Shown piece after piece: positions 52,426 through 60,728 of a stretch of DNA of 64,000 nt. Numbering within the stretch: position 1 is the first letter of the stretch; each line of letters begins with the position of its first letter. Location of the stretch: positions 1-64,000 of the forward strand of contig NZ_JAGGPQ010000016.1 in assembly GCF_018613675.1 (NCBI RefSeq), given 5' to 3'. The notes under the pieces were generated by a model. It did not search any database. It saw nothing but the letters and a program-made list of their open reading frames with translations, and was not told where the DNA came from. This DNA is from Arthrobacter sp. ISL-85 (GTDB lineage Bacteria > Actinomycetota > Actinomycetes > Actinomycetales > Micrococcaceae). Made by a program: the position numbers and the translations under genes.

Positions 52426-53307
52426 ATGACTAACACCGTTGTCAGGGGCCACCGCCACGGCTGGTGGTGGAAGACGCTGCTGGCCGGCTTTGGCCTGTGG
52501 GTGGTTACCATCGTGGTCACCGGCGCCACCGGAAATGTGAACCTGATCCCCACGCTGATCCTGCTGGGAAGCTTCCTGGTTCCGTTCTGTGTGGTGCTGT
52601 TCGCCGTCGAACGCGTGGCAGGCACCTTCGCGCCCATCCAGCTGATCCTGGCCTTCTTCTTCGGCGGCGTCTTTGGCGTGCTGGGAGCGTCACTCCTGGA
52701 ATCCGATCTTCACGCGTCCCCATGGATTTACTTCCGCGTTGGCTTCATCGAGGAGTTCGTCAAGGCAGTGATCCTCCTGTTGATCGGCCGCTCCGTTGTT
52801 CCCAAGTCTGCCCCGCAGGGCGCCCTTCTGGGAGCCTGCGTGGGAGCCGGGTTTGCTGCGTTTGAATCTGCCGGATATGCCTTCAATGCGGCCGTGACCA
52901 CCAGCGGCATCGACCTGGCGTCGCTGCTGCAGACCGAGGTAATGCGCTCCGTCCTCACGCCTGTGGGCCACGTTCTCTGGACGGCCCTGCTCGGGGCCGT
53001 CCTGTTCGGTGCCGCCGCAGGTGCCGGGCGGTACCGGTTCACCAGGGGCGTTGTGTTCGCCTTCGTCGGGGTGTCCATCCTGCACGGCCTCTGGGATTCC
53101 ATGGGCGGCATCGCCGCGCTGCTGGCCTTTGTGGCAACGGGGAATGCCATCCCTGCATTGGAGTATGGCTTCCTCCGGCCGGGAACCGACGCCGAGGTGG
53201 CCTCCCTGTCCTCCACGTTCTACGTGGTGGGTCTTATCGTCGTTTCGGTGATCGGGCTGCTCGCACTCCGGGTCACCCTGCGGCGGCGCCGGTTCCGGGC
53301 TAATTGA
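52426..53307 (+). CDS. PrsW-family intramembrane protease
   Basis: A 293-aa integral membrane protein with about eight segments. It carries the PrsW active-site motifs: VGFIEEFVKAVIL (E109, E110, EExxK), GFAAFESAGYAF (FExxxY), SVLTPVGHVLWTALLGA (H near TPVGH) and VSILHGLWDSMGG (HxxxD). PrsW-type proteases cleave membrane-bound substrates such as anti-sigma factors. No sigma/anti-sigma pair is next to it. Start ATG 52426, behind GGGAAG. Confidence 0.88.
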   Translation: MTNTVVRGHRHGWWWKTLLAGFGLWVVTIVVTGATGNVNLIPTLILLGSFLVPFCVVLFAVERVAGTFAPIQLILAFFFGGVFGVLGASLLESDLHASPWIYFRVGFIEEFVKAVILLLIGRSVVPKSAPQGALLGACVGAGFAAFESAGYAFNAAVTTSGIDLASLLQTEVMRSVLTPVGHVLWTALLGAVLFGAAAGAGRYRFTRGVVFAFVGVSILHGLWDSMGGIAALLAFVATGNAIPALEYGFLRPGTDAEVASLSSTFYVVGLIVVSVIGLLALRVTLRRRRFRAN

Positions 53308-53498
53308 GCGGCCCCTCAACCTGGTCCAGTAGCGACAGCGCACCCGCGTTAGAAATCTTTTCCGCATTAGGGTCTTTACGCACTGGCAGCAGCTAACTAA
53401 AGTGGAACGCGTCATAGTCCGGATGGGCGCCGGGGGCGTCCGGGAAGGGGGAGTGCATCACCGCTGACCGTAACCAGAAGACAAATGACCACTACGTT

Positions 53499-53528
53499 GA
53501 AGGCCCCTCCTAGGAGGGGCCTTCCCTT
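53499..53528 (+). terminator. Rho-independent terminator
   Basis: A perfect 26-bp palindrome (53499-53524, 13-bp arms with no loop) followed by CCTTTT. It fits termination of the PrsW transcript. The perfect symmetry makes it bidirectional in form. Confidence 0.8.
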
Positions 53529-53680
53529 TTGACCCGGCATGTGTGCGGACTACCTGACCGGTCAGCCAGCCGGTCCCGCCCCCGGGCAATCGCCAATTGT
53601 AACGACGCATCTGGCCTCTCAACGGCGTTTGACGCAAAAACAGGTACCCCCGGCAGCCGGTCCGAGGGAGGGGCCGGAAA

Positions 53681-53701
53681 CATGAGTACCCGATACTCAT
53701 G
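53681..53701. promoter_or_regulatory. Inverted repeat upstream of the GH16 gene
   Basis: CATGAGTA and TACTCATG are perfect 8-bp arms separated by CCCGA, 180 bp before the GH16 start. Candidate operator. The rest of 53530-53880 shows no gene. Confidence 0.5.
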
Positions 53702-53880
53702 GCCAGTTGACGGAGCCGCTCGTAGGATGGACCGAACAGGGGACGGGGATGCCGCGCAGGGTTGCCCATCCCCGCGGATCCAGGGGGAGGACAGCTATGC
53801 AAGCACCCGTCGCGGCTTCCGTGTCCGCTTGGTGGACCCAGCGGTAGAATCCAATAACTCTTTTGGACGGAGGCACGCCT

Positions 53881-54891
53881 TTGCAGACATTCGTGCACGT
53901 TGCCCGCAGTATCGTCCTTGTCTTGGTCCTGGCTTTGACGGCTGTCGCATGTGGCGACCTCAGGGCTCCTGCAGGTTCAGGGCCCACATCAGGTGCTGAT
54001 CCGGGAAGCAGGGTCCCCGATACTGCAGAGCCAACGGCAGGCGATTCTTCCCAAGCGTCAGAACTCTCTGCAGCCCCAGAGCGTTCTCGAGACGTCACCT
54101 CCTCTGCAGTTTCCGGTCCTCCTCGAGCCCCAGACCCCACGGCGGCTTCCCAGACCGTGCCGACCGCCGACCTGCCTGGTTGGAAGCAAGTATTTTCGGA
54201 GGACTTCACCGGCGGAGATGTCAGCGTCGGCGCCTTTCCGGGCCCGGTTTACAGCCCGAGATGGAGCGAGAACTACATTGATGGGACGCCGGACACAGCG
54301 GCCCAACAGCAACCCAGCGACGCACGGACTTCCGGGTACTACCCCTCGAAGGTTTTAAGTGTCCATGACGGCGTTTTGGATATGTACCTGCACTCGGAAG
54401 ACGGGGTAGCAATGGGTGCAGCTCCGTCGCCCAAACTCGGCGGTGCCAGTCAGCGTCCCTTCAACAGCCTGGTGTACGGGCGGTACTCTGTGCGCTTCAA
54501 AGCCGATGTCCTGCCGGGATTCAAATTGGCGTGGCTGCTCTGGCCAGACAGCAAGCAGTGGCCGCAGGACGGAGAGATCGACTTCCCCGAAGGGGACCTG
54601 TCAAAGGTCATTTACGCTGCCGTGCATGGCGTCGAGGCGGGCGAACACCAAAGTGACGTTTTCCGACCCAACGAACCATACGGTGACTGGCACATCGCCA
54701 CCACCGAGTGGCGTGCCGATGGCATTGAGTTCTTCCTTGACGGAAAATCGCTTGGCGTCTCCACAAGGTTCATACCGACCAAGCCTATGCACTACATTCT
54801 GCAGACTGAGTCCTGCTCACCAACTTGTCCGCTGCCTCAAACCAAAGGCCACGTCCTGGTTGACTGGGTCTCCATCTGGGCAAAGACCTAG
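53881..54891 (+). CDS. GH16-family secreted lipoprotein (endoglucanase-like)
   Basis: A 336-aa protein starting at TTG 53881 with GGAGG upstream. The signal (VLVLALTAVACGD) has a lipobox ending at Cys. A Ser/Pro/Thr-rich linker of about 80 residues leads to a GH16 beta-jelly-roll: VYGRYSVRFKADVLPGFKLA then WLLWPDSKQWPQDGEIDFPE (E232 nucleophile, D234, E237 acid/base) and VHGVEAGEH. GH16 enzymes cut beta-1,3/1,4-glucans or galactans; the exact glycan is unknown. A 20-bp imperfect tandem duplication covers its stop codon (54874-54913). Confidence 0.88.
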   Translation: MQTFVHVARSIVLVLVLALTAVACGDLRAPAGSGPTSGADPGSRVPDTAEPTAGDSSQASELSAAPERSRDVTSSAVSGPPRAPDPTAASQTVPTADLPGWKQVFSEDFTGGDVSVGAFPGPVYSPRWSENYIDGTPDTAAQQQPSDARTSGYYPSKVLSVHDGVLDMYLHSEDGVAMGAAPSPKLGGASQRPFNSLVYGRYSVRFKADVLPGFKLAWLLWPDSKQWPQDGEIDFPEGDLSKVIYAAVHGVEAGEHQSDVFRPNEPYGDWHIATTEWRADGIEFFLDGKSLGVSTRFIPTKPMHYILQTESCSPTCPLPQTKGHVLVDWVSIWAKT

Positions 54892-54949
54892 CTATCTGGG
54901 CTAAGACACAGCTGTCCGGGGCTGGGACTTCGCCCGTGAAGCTGCGCAT

Positions 54950-54976
54950 ACGACGGCGGCCGCGCGCCGCCGTCGT
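54950..54976 (+). terminator. Terminator of the GH16 gene
   Basis: ACGACGGCGGC (54950-54960) pairs with GCCGCCGTCGT (54966-54976) across CGCGC. It is followed at a distance by a short T-run (AACTTTTGC). Confidence 0.7.
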
Positions 54977-55029
54977 CCGTCCAACTTTTGCTTGGGAACC
55001 CCTTTGCACCGGCAGCAGTGATGCTTAGC

Positions 55030-56283
55030 TCACCCGGCCGGCTCGTCCAGCCGGCCCCGGAGGAAGCGCCGCTCCGCGTCGTTGTCCGTGAGGATCAGGG
55101 CCTCCTCAAACGCCACCCGGGCCTCCTCGGCGCGGCCAAGCCGGACCAGGAAATCCCCGCGAGCGGCGGCAAGGTACGGGTACCGTGCCAGCTGTGGTTC
55201 GGCGCCGAGCGCATCCAGTTCCGCGAGGCCTTCGGAAAATCCCGCGGCGAAGCCCAGGGCAATGGCCCGGTTGAGCCGAACCACGGGGGAGGGCCACCGT
55301 TCCATCAGCAGGTCATAAAGTCCCAGGATCTCCTGCCAGTCGGTGTCGGACCAGGACCTGCTCTCATCATGCACGGCCGCGATGGCCGCCATGAGGGCGA
55401 AGCGCCCCGGCGGCCGGGCAGCTAAAGCTTCCCCAAGGAGCGCCGCACCTTCACTGATGGCCTGCCGGTCCCAGACGGACCGGTCCTGGTGCTCCAGCAG
55501 GACGACGTCATGGTGCTCATCGAGCCGCGCATCCCTGCGGGCTTCGGTGAGCAAAACGAGTGCCAGGAGCCCGGCGACAGCGGGATCAGCAGGAAGCAGG
55601 ACGCGCAGCATCCTTGCCAACTCCATCCCGCGTTCGGCGAGGTCTCGGCGCATCAACTCCGTGCCCGACGGAGCCGTGTGCCCCGTGGTGTACACCAGGT
55701 ACACCACTGCCAGCACCCCGTCCACACGCTCGTGCAGCTCCGACGCGGGCGGCACCCGGTACGGGATATGCGCCGCCGCGATCTTCTTCTTCGCACGGGT
55801 GATGCGGGCGGCCATAGTGGATTCCGGCACGAGGAACGCCCGCGCCACCTCGGCCGTGGACAGCCCGCACAACAGCCGCAGCGTCAGGGCCACACGGGCC
55901 TCGAACGCCAGGGCCGGGTGGCAGCAGGTGAAGATCAGGCGGAGCCGGTCGTCCGGAATGCCATCGGGATCGAAGTCCGGAAGCCCGCCGTCGTACTCCT
56001 CTGGCTCAAGCAGCCTGGGCAGCGACCGTTGAACCGTAGCCGCGCGGCGGCGCATGTCCAGGGCCCGACGCCGGGCCGCCACCGTGAGCCAAGCCCCCGG
56101 ATTCCTGGGGATCCCGCTCCCGCCCCAGCTGGACAGCGCGCTGGCGTAGGCGTCCTGGACTGCCTCCTCGGCGGTGTCGATGTCGCCCGCCACCCGCACC
56201 GTGGCCGCCAGCACGAAGGCCCACTCGCGGCGGTGCGCGTCCGCCACCGCTGCGGCAACCTCCGCGCTGGCGGCCCGCGGCAT
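55030..56283 (-). CDS. ECF42-type RNA polymerase sigma factor with long C-terminal extension
   Basis: A 417-aa sigma factor. The N-terminal ECF regions (IDTAEEAVQDAYASALSSWG; NPGAWLTVAARRRALDMRRR) and sigma-4 (ALTLRLLCGLSTAEVARAFL then VPESTMAARITRAKKKI) are followed by a helical TPR-like C-terminal domain of about 220 aa (HDESRSWSDTDWQEILGLYD; GDFLVRLGRAEEARVAFEEA). This is the ECF42 layout, whose usual partner is a YCII/DGPF protein, present directly upstream. Starts at ATG 56283, sharing one base with the YCII stop. Confidence 0.92.
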   Translation of the reverse strand: MPRAASAEVAAAVADAHRREWAFVLAATVRVAGDIDTAEEAVQDAYASALSSWGGSGIPRNPGAWLTVAARRRALDMRRRAATVQRSLPRLLEPEEYDGGLPDFDPDGIPDDRLRLIFTCCHPALAFEARVALTLRLLCGLSTAEVARAFLVPESTMAARITRAKKKIAAAHIPYRVPPASELHERVDGVLAVVYLVYTTGHTAPSGTELMRRDLAERGMELARMLRVLLPADPAVAGLLALVLLTEARRDARLDEHHDVVLLEHQDRSVWDRQAISEGAALLGEALAARPPGRFALMAAIAAVHDESRSWSDTDWQEILGLYDLLMERWPSPVVRLNRAIALGFAAGFSEGLAELDALGAEPQLARYPYLAAARGDFLVRLGRAEEARVAFEEALILTDNDAERRFLRGRLDEPAG

Positions 56284-56618
56284 CAGTTGGCCACCCGCAC
56301 GGGCCACACCTCGACTCCGACGCCGGCGGGAACCTCCTTGCCGATCTCAAGTGCCTCATCGAGGTCGGCTGCCTCGATCAGGTAGTAGCCGCCCAGGGTT
56401 TCCTTGGACTCCGCAAACGGGCCGTCCGTGACCAGGAATCCGCCGGCCCCGTCGCGGCGGACCGACGTCGCCGTGGAGGAGGGGTGCAGGGCCGCTCCGC
56501 CGAGCAGGGACGGGCCACGGCGCTGCTGGAACTCCTGGTAGCCCGCGCTGATCGATTCCCCTTCGGCCTGCCGTGCCACCGATTCGTCCTGATAGATCAG
56601 GATCAGGTACTTGGACAT
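56283..56618 (-). CDS. YCII (DGPF)-domain protein
   Basis: A 111-aa YciI-like protein. MSKYLILIYQDESVARQAEG begins the ferredoxin-like fold, and FLVTDGPFAESKETLGGYYL holds the DGPF motif. It is the standard partner of ECF42 sigma factors, probably modulating sigma activity. The TGATG junction with the sigma gene couples translation. Its promoter region lies before 56618, divergent from the monooxygenase gene. Confidence 0.92.
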   Translation of the reverse strand: MSKYLILIYQDESVARQAEGESISAGYQEFQQRRGPSLLGGAALHPSSTATSVRRDGAGGFLVTDGPFAESKETLGGYYLIEAADLDEALEIGKEVPAGVGVEVWPVRVAN

Positions 56619-56807
56619 GTCATGCTCCTTTGCCGTGATGAAGGGCCCTTCATCGAGCCTCTACCAATACGACGCACAGGGGAAGCGGAATCGACAACAG
56701 CCGTAGTATTCCCTCCATTTCCAAGGTACCCCGCCGCAGGGGCCTTGCCGCAAGGCCCCCATCCGGCCGCATACTGGCGGTCGAACAAAACGGGAATGGG
56801 GTCACAA

Positions 56808-58259
56808 ATGCATCACGTAGTGATTGTGGGATGCGGGCCCACGGGATTGATGCTGGCGGGGGAGCTGCGGCTGGCAGGGGTGGACGCCGTTGTCCTGGAG
56901 CGGCGCACATCCCAGGAACTGGCCGGCTCGCGCGGTGGTGGAATCCACGCCCGCACCATCGAACTGCTGGACCAACGAGGCATCGCGGACCGGTTCCTCG
57001 CCGCGGGCAAGACGCTGCAGACCGCCACGTTCGGCGGCACCCAGCTGGATCTTGGCGGCATGCCAACACGCCACCCCTACACCTTGGCACTGTTCCAAAA
57101 CCACATCGAGCGGCTGCTGCTTGAGTGGGTGGAGGAGCTTGGCGTGCAGATCCGGCGCGGGGTGGAGGTCACCGGAGTTTCAGTGGACGACGCCGGCGCG
57201 GACGTTCAGCTTGCCGACGGCAGTCCGGTGCGGGCCCGCTACGTTGTGGGCGCCGACGGCGGGAGAAGCATGGTGCGGCGGTCTGTGGGCATCCCAATGA
57301 TCGGCCCGGACGCCACCCGGAGCAGCCTGATCGCAGAAGTGAAGGTGGCGGGGGAGCCCGTCCAGCAGGGAAAGGTGGACGCCCGAGGGATCCACGGGCT
57401 GTACCCGATGGGTGACGGCACCGTCCGGGTGGTGGTGACCGAAGCTTCCCTTGGCCCGGCCACCGAGCCCACCCTGACGGACCTGCGGCAGGCCCTGAAC
57501 GATGTGTTCGGGACGGACTTCGGGGTGCACAGTCCCACCTGGCTGTCGCGGTTCACCGACGCCACCCGGCAGGCGGAGTCCTACCGGAAGGGCAGGGTGC
57601 TGCTGGCAGGCGATGCCGCCCATGTCCATTCACCCACGGGCGGGCTCGGGATCGGCCTGGGACTGCACGACGCCGTCAATCTCGGCTGGAAACTGGGGCA
57701 GGTGCTGCGGGGCGTCTCCGGTGGGGACCTGCTGGACACCTATCACGCTGAGCGCCACCCGGCAGGGGAACGGGCGCTGAAGTACACCATGGCGCAGTCC
57801 CTCTTCCAGAAGGCCGACCCCCGGCAGGAGGCGCTTCGCGACCTGCTCGCCGAAGTGCTTCGCGCTGACGGTGCAGGCGCCCCCATTGCGGGGCTCATTA
57901 CCGGGCTCGACGTCGCCTACGATCCGGGCCCCGGCCGTCCCCTTCTGGGCCGCCGCATGCCCGACCTGGACATCTCGGCGGCTTCTGGCCCGGTCCGGGT
58001 GTACCAGTTGCTGCACCAAGCACGCCCGTTGCTGCTCGAGTTCGGCGGCCCCCGATTGGAGGTGGGCGCCTCGGCGGGGTACGTGCAGCACGTCAGGGCA
58101 ACGTACGACGGCGCGTGGCAGCTTCCCGTGCTGGGTGCGGTTGCTCCGCCCATGGCAGTCCTGGTGCGGCCCGACGGTTACGTGGCCTGGGTGGGCGAGG
58201 GCTCAGCGAACGGGCTCGCCGAGGCCCTCGCCAAGTGGTTCGGCAATGGGGGCCGGTGA
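56808..58259 (+). CDS. FAD-dependent aromatic-type monooxygenase
   Basis: A 483-aa group A flavoprotein hydroxylase. GxGxxG in VVIVGCGPTGLMLAGELRL binds FAD; VVGADGGRSMVRRSVGI is the DG motif; RVLLAGDAAHVHSPTGGLGI then GLHDAVNLGWKL is the GD motif and C-terminal FAD contact. Similar enzymes hydroxylate phenols, tetracycline or polyketides; substrate unknown. I chose ATG 56808 because the fold begins at once; ATG 56796 would add four residues. The 3' end overlaps the convergent acyltransferase by 57 bp. Confidence 0.88.
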   Translation: MHHVVIVGCGPTGLMLAGELRLAGVDAVVLERRTSQELAGSRGGGIHARTIELLDQRGIADRFLAAGKTLQTATFGGTQLDLGGMPTRHPYTLALFQNHIERLLLEWVEELGVQIRRGVEVTGVSVDDAGADVQLADGSPVRARYVVGADGGRSMVRRSVGIPMIGPDATRSSLIAEVKVAGEPVQQGKVDARGIHGLYPMGDGTVRVVVTEASLGPATEPTLTDLRQALNDVFGTDFGVHSPTWLSRFTDATRQAESYRKGRVLLAGDAAHVHSPTGGLGIGLGLHDAVNLGWKLGQVLRGVSGGDLLDTYHAERHPAGERALKYTMAQSLFQKADPRQEALRDLLAEVLRADGAGAPIAGLITGLDVAYDPGPGRPLLGRRMPDLDISAASGPVRVYQLLHQARPLLLEFGGPRLEVGASAGYVQHVRATYDGAWQLPVLGAVAPPMAVLVRPDGYVAWVGEGSANGLAEALAKWFGNGGR

Positions 58260-59459
58260 AGAACTGAGTTGACCCACGGGGTGGTCGGCCGTCGCAGGGA
58301 ATGGGTGGACAGCTGCGGGCCCCGGCTGGGCGGCTGCGGCGGCGGGCTGCTCCGGCGACAGGGAGCGGAGCACGGCCTTCTTCAGCCTGCCCGCGAAGCG
58401 TCGCTCGACCATCCGCTGGATAAGCCACGCCAGGATGAGGCTGAACGCTAATGCGACGGTTACCGTTGGCCACGGCCCAAGGGCCACATGCAGGCTCTTG
58501 ATGATCCACCACCCCCACATTTCGTGGACCAGGTACAGCGGGTACGTCAACGCTCCCGCGATGCTCATCCACTTCCATCCCGCATGACGAAGAGGCGTGG
58601 TGGTGACCAGCGAAACGACGGCAACGAAGGTGAGGATCACCAGCCACGCCGTGTCTGGTGGAAGCGGATGGCCCGTGCTTTGGGACATGGCCGGGAGGAA
58701 CCTGTCAGCTGTCTGATGGCAACCCAGCAAGGTGTTGACACCAACGGCCAGCCAGCGGACCAGGCTGTGGCCCTGTGAATGGACCAGGTAGAGGCCGATT
58801 CCCACCGCGAAGAGAGGCGAAAAATCGGGGATCAGCAGAGCCTCAAGCAGTTTGGAGTCTGCCTGGATGGCCAACATTCCAAGGAGCGGCCACAGGAAGA
58901 CGAACGCGAGCAGCCGTTGATGGGTCATTCCGCGCCACAGGAAGAAGGCAATCGTGACGTAGAACAACAGTTCGACCCACAACGTCCAGAAGACACCGTC
59001 CAGCGAACTGACGCCCACGGACTGCTGCAGCATAGTCAAATTCAGCAGAGCGTCAGTCCAATTGACGTGGTTCATGTCCCCGTGGGTTACGGCCAACAGG
59101 AGAAAAGATGCAAGGAGGACGGCTGTCCAGTAGGCGGGAAACAACCGCGAGATCCGCGAGGCGGCAAACTGGCCAACCGACCGCCCGTGGGCTGACATCA
59201 GGATGACAAAGCCACTGATGATAAAGAAGAGCTGGACACCCATGGCGCCGTAAGCGGTAATTCCGGAAAGTCTGGGAAAGACCTCCCGCGAGGGAACACC
59301 CCAGAACAGATCTCCGAAGACTGCCGTGTAGTGGTAGGCGACGACCCCAAGGGCGGCCGCGAGCCGGAGACAGTCAAGAAGAAGCAGCCGCGGACGTGCC
59401 GGCCCGGATACAAAAGGGGCAGGGCGGGATGGGAACATGGGCGCGGCTTTCTGCAGCAT
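58203..59459 (-). CDS. Acyltransferase-3 (OafA/YrhL-like) membrane protein
   Basis: A 418-aa protein with about ten membrane helices. LLLLDCLRLAAALGVVAYHY contains the conserved R and H of acyltransferase-3 proteins, FFIISGFVILMSAHGR follows, and TLWVELLFYVTIAFFLW carries the WxLxxE-like motif. The family O-acylates surface polysaccharides, peptidoglycan or lipids. A Pro/Ala-rich cytoplasmic tail follows. Its promoter region (from 59460) contains an AT-rich block. Confidence 0.88.
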   Translation of the reverse strand: MLQKAAPMFPSRPAPFVSGPARPRLLLLDCLRLAAALGVVAYHYTAVFGDLFWGVPSREVFPRLSGITAYGAMGVQLFFIISGFVILMSAHGRSVGQFAASRISRLFPAYWTAVLLASFLLLAVTHGDMNHVNWTDALLNLTMLQQSVGVSSLDGVFWTLWVELLFYVTIAFFLWRGMTHQRLLAFVFLWPLLGMLAIQADSKLLEALLIPDFSPLFAVGIGLYLVHSQGHSLVRWLAVGVNTLLGCHQTADRFLPAMSQSTGHPLPPDTAWLVILTFVAVVSLVTTTPLRHAGWKWMSIAGALTYPLYLVHEMWGWWIIKSLHVALGPWPTVTVALAFSLILAWLIQRMVERRFAGRLKKAVLRSLSPEQPAAAAAQPGPAAVHPFPATADHPVGQLSSSPAPIAEPLGEGLGEPVR

Positions 59460-59871
59460 CTACTCGGAGCGTTGCGATATTATCAGTCGCCCCGCCCTTA
59501 TCCCTTTTGTAGACCCCAGTGTTTCCTTTATTGCCTGACGGCCGGCAAGGGCAGCCAGGCGCCACGGATGCATTAATTGGGAAAAATTGAGCAAAAAATG
59601 CGGGAAAGCCCCCTATTGCCAAGAGGCACGGGTTTGTTAAGCTGATCACCGGGTCAGGCAGGCGGCCCCTCTGTTGCCGCCCAGGGAAATCTTTTTCCAC
59701 CGCCACCCCTCCACTCGGGCCAGCCGATGGCAAACACCCCCAAGGCGCGCAAACGTCCGCTAAGCCGACGCGGATGTGGCCCAGGGTATCCAATTTTCGG
59801 GGGTGGGCCACATCCCGTCTTTCCCTCCGGGGGCCAGCAGCGTCGCTGGCCCCCGGGCCATCATTCAGTCT
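59460..59871. other. Intergenic stretch between acyltransferase and ANTAR genes
   Basis: No gene. AT-rich sequence at 59576-59640 (TTGGGAAAAATTGAGC and following) could be a promoter. The ANTAR terminator hairpin lies at its right end. Confidence 0.4.
59827..59856 (-). terminator. Terminator downstream of the GAF-ANTAR gene
   Basis: CCGGGGGCCAGC (59827-59838) pairs perfectly with GCTGGCCCCCGG (59845-59856) across AGCGTC, 16 bp beyond the minus-strand stop. Confidence 0.7.
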
Positions 59872-60609
59872 TCAGTCGTCGAAGTGCGCCTTCGCGTCCT
59901 CCGGCCGTGCAAAGCGGCTCACCAGTCCTTCGGCAAGTTCATTGAGCTTTTGATTCCTGGTGTTGGAGGCACTGCGGAGGAGCTCGAATGCTTCGTCCTT
60001 GTCGCACTTGTTTTGCGCCATGATGATCCCGCAGGCCAAATCGATCACGGTCCGGGTATCCATCGCCGCCCTCAGGTTCTCGGCGCGCTGTTCCACTGAC
60101 GCGATACGCACGGCCAGCCGGAGCGCCTTGCCCGCCATCTCGCCGAACCTCACCCCGTCGGCTATGGCCTGCTCGTTGAAGACTCCGCTGACGGGAGCGA
60201 AGAAATCGAGGACCGCTCCGCCGTCGTCGTGCAGTTTCATCGGGATTCCCAGGGTGCTGGCGACGCCCGCGGCCGACAGGGCCGTGCGGTACTCAGGCCA
60301 CTGGAGGTCCGATGACACGTCGTCGAGCAGGACGGGAACGCCGGTTTCGAGGGCCTCGATGCAGGGGCCGTCGCCCAGTGATTGTTCGATCCGGTCCAGC
60401 ACCACTGCCCTCCCGCTGCTGCCGCCGATGGTGGCCGTGCGCTTGCGGCGGTGCAGCGTTACGGCGCACTCAATGGGTTCTCCCGTGGTGCTGGTCATGG
60501 TGGCCGCCGCATACCCGGTGAGGTCATCGAGGACGGATTTGATGTCTTCCATGCCTGCGATGAGGTCCACAAGCTCTTCGAGGTCGTCTGTCCTGTCCTG
60601 GTCCACCAT
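59872..60609 (-). CDS. GAF-ANTAR transcription antiterminator
   Basis: A 245-aa regulator. An N-terminal GAF domain (CAVTLHRRKRTATIGGSSGR; LGDGPCIEALETGVPVLLDD; GVASTLGIPMKLHDDGGAVL) is followed by ANTAR (ENLRAAMDTRTVIDLACGII then MAQNKCDKDEAFELLRSAS), an RNA-binding three-helix module that prevents termination at paired hairpins. No hairpin targets are recognisable in the window. The start could be ATG 60609 or a GTG at 60642. Monocistronic. Confidence 0.85.
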   Translation of the reverse strand: MVDQDRTDDLEELVDLIAGMEDIKSVLDDLTGYAAATMTSTTGEPIECAVTLHRRKRTATIGGSSGRAVVLDRIEQSLGDGPCIEALETGVPVLLDDVSSDLQWPEYRTALSAAGVASTLGIPMKLHDDGGAVLDFFAPVSGVFNEQAIADGVRFGEMAGKALRLAVRIASVEQRAENLRAAMDTRTVIDLACGIIMAQNKCDKDEAFELLRSASNTRNQKLNELAEGLVSRFARPEDAKAHFDD

Positions 60610-60728
60610 CCATTCAATGTAGAAGCGGCGGCCAGCCCCCACAAGGGTGTGCCTGATTTGTCCTTGTTGCCAGCCTTCGCCCAGCTTCCACCCAGCGCAG
60701 TTATGGAACCGTTATATATGCTTGCCTA

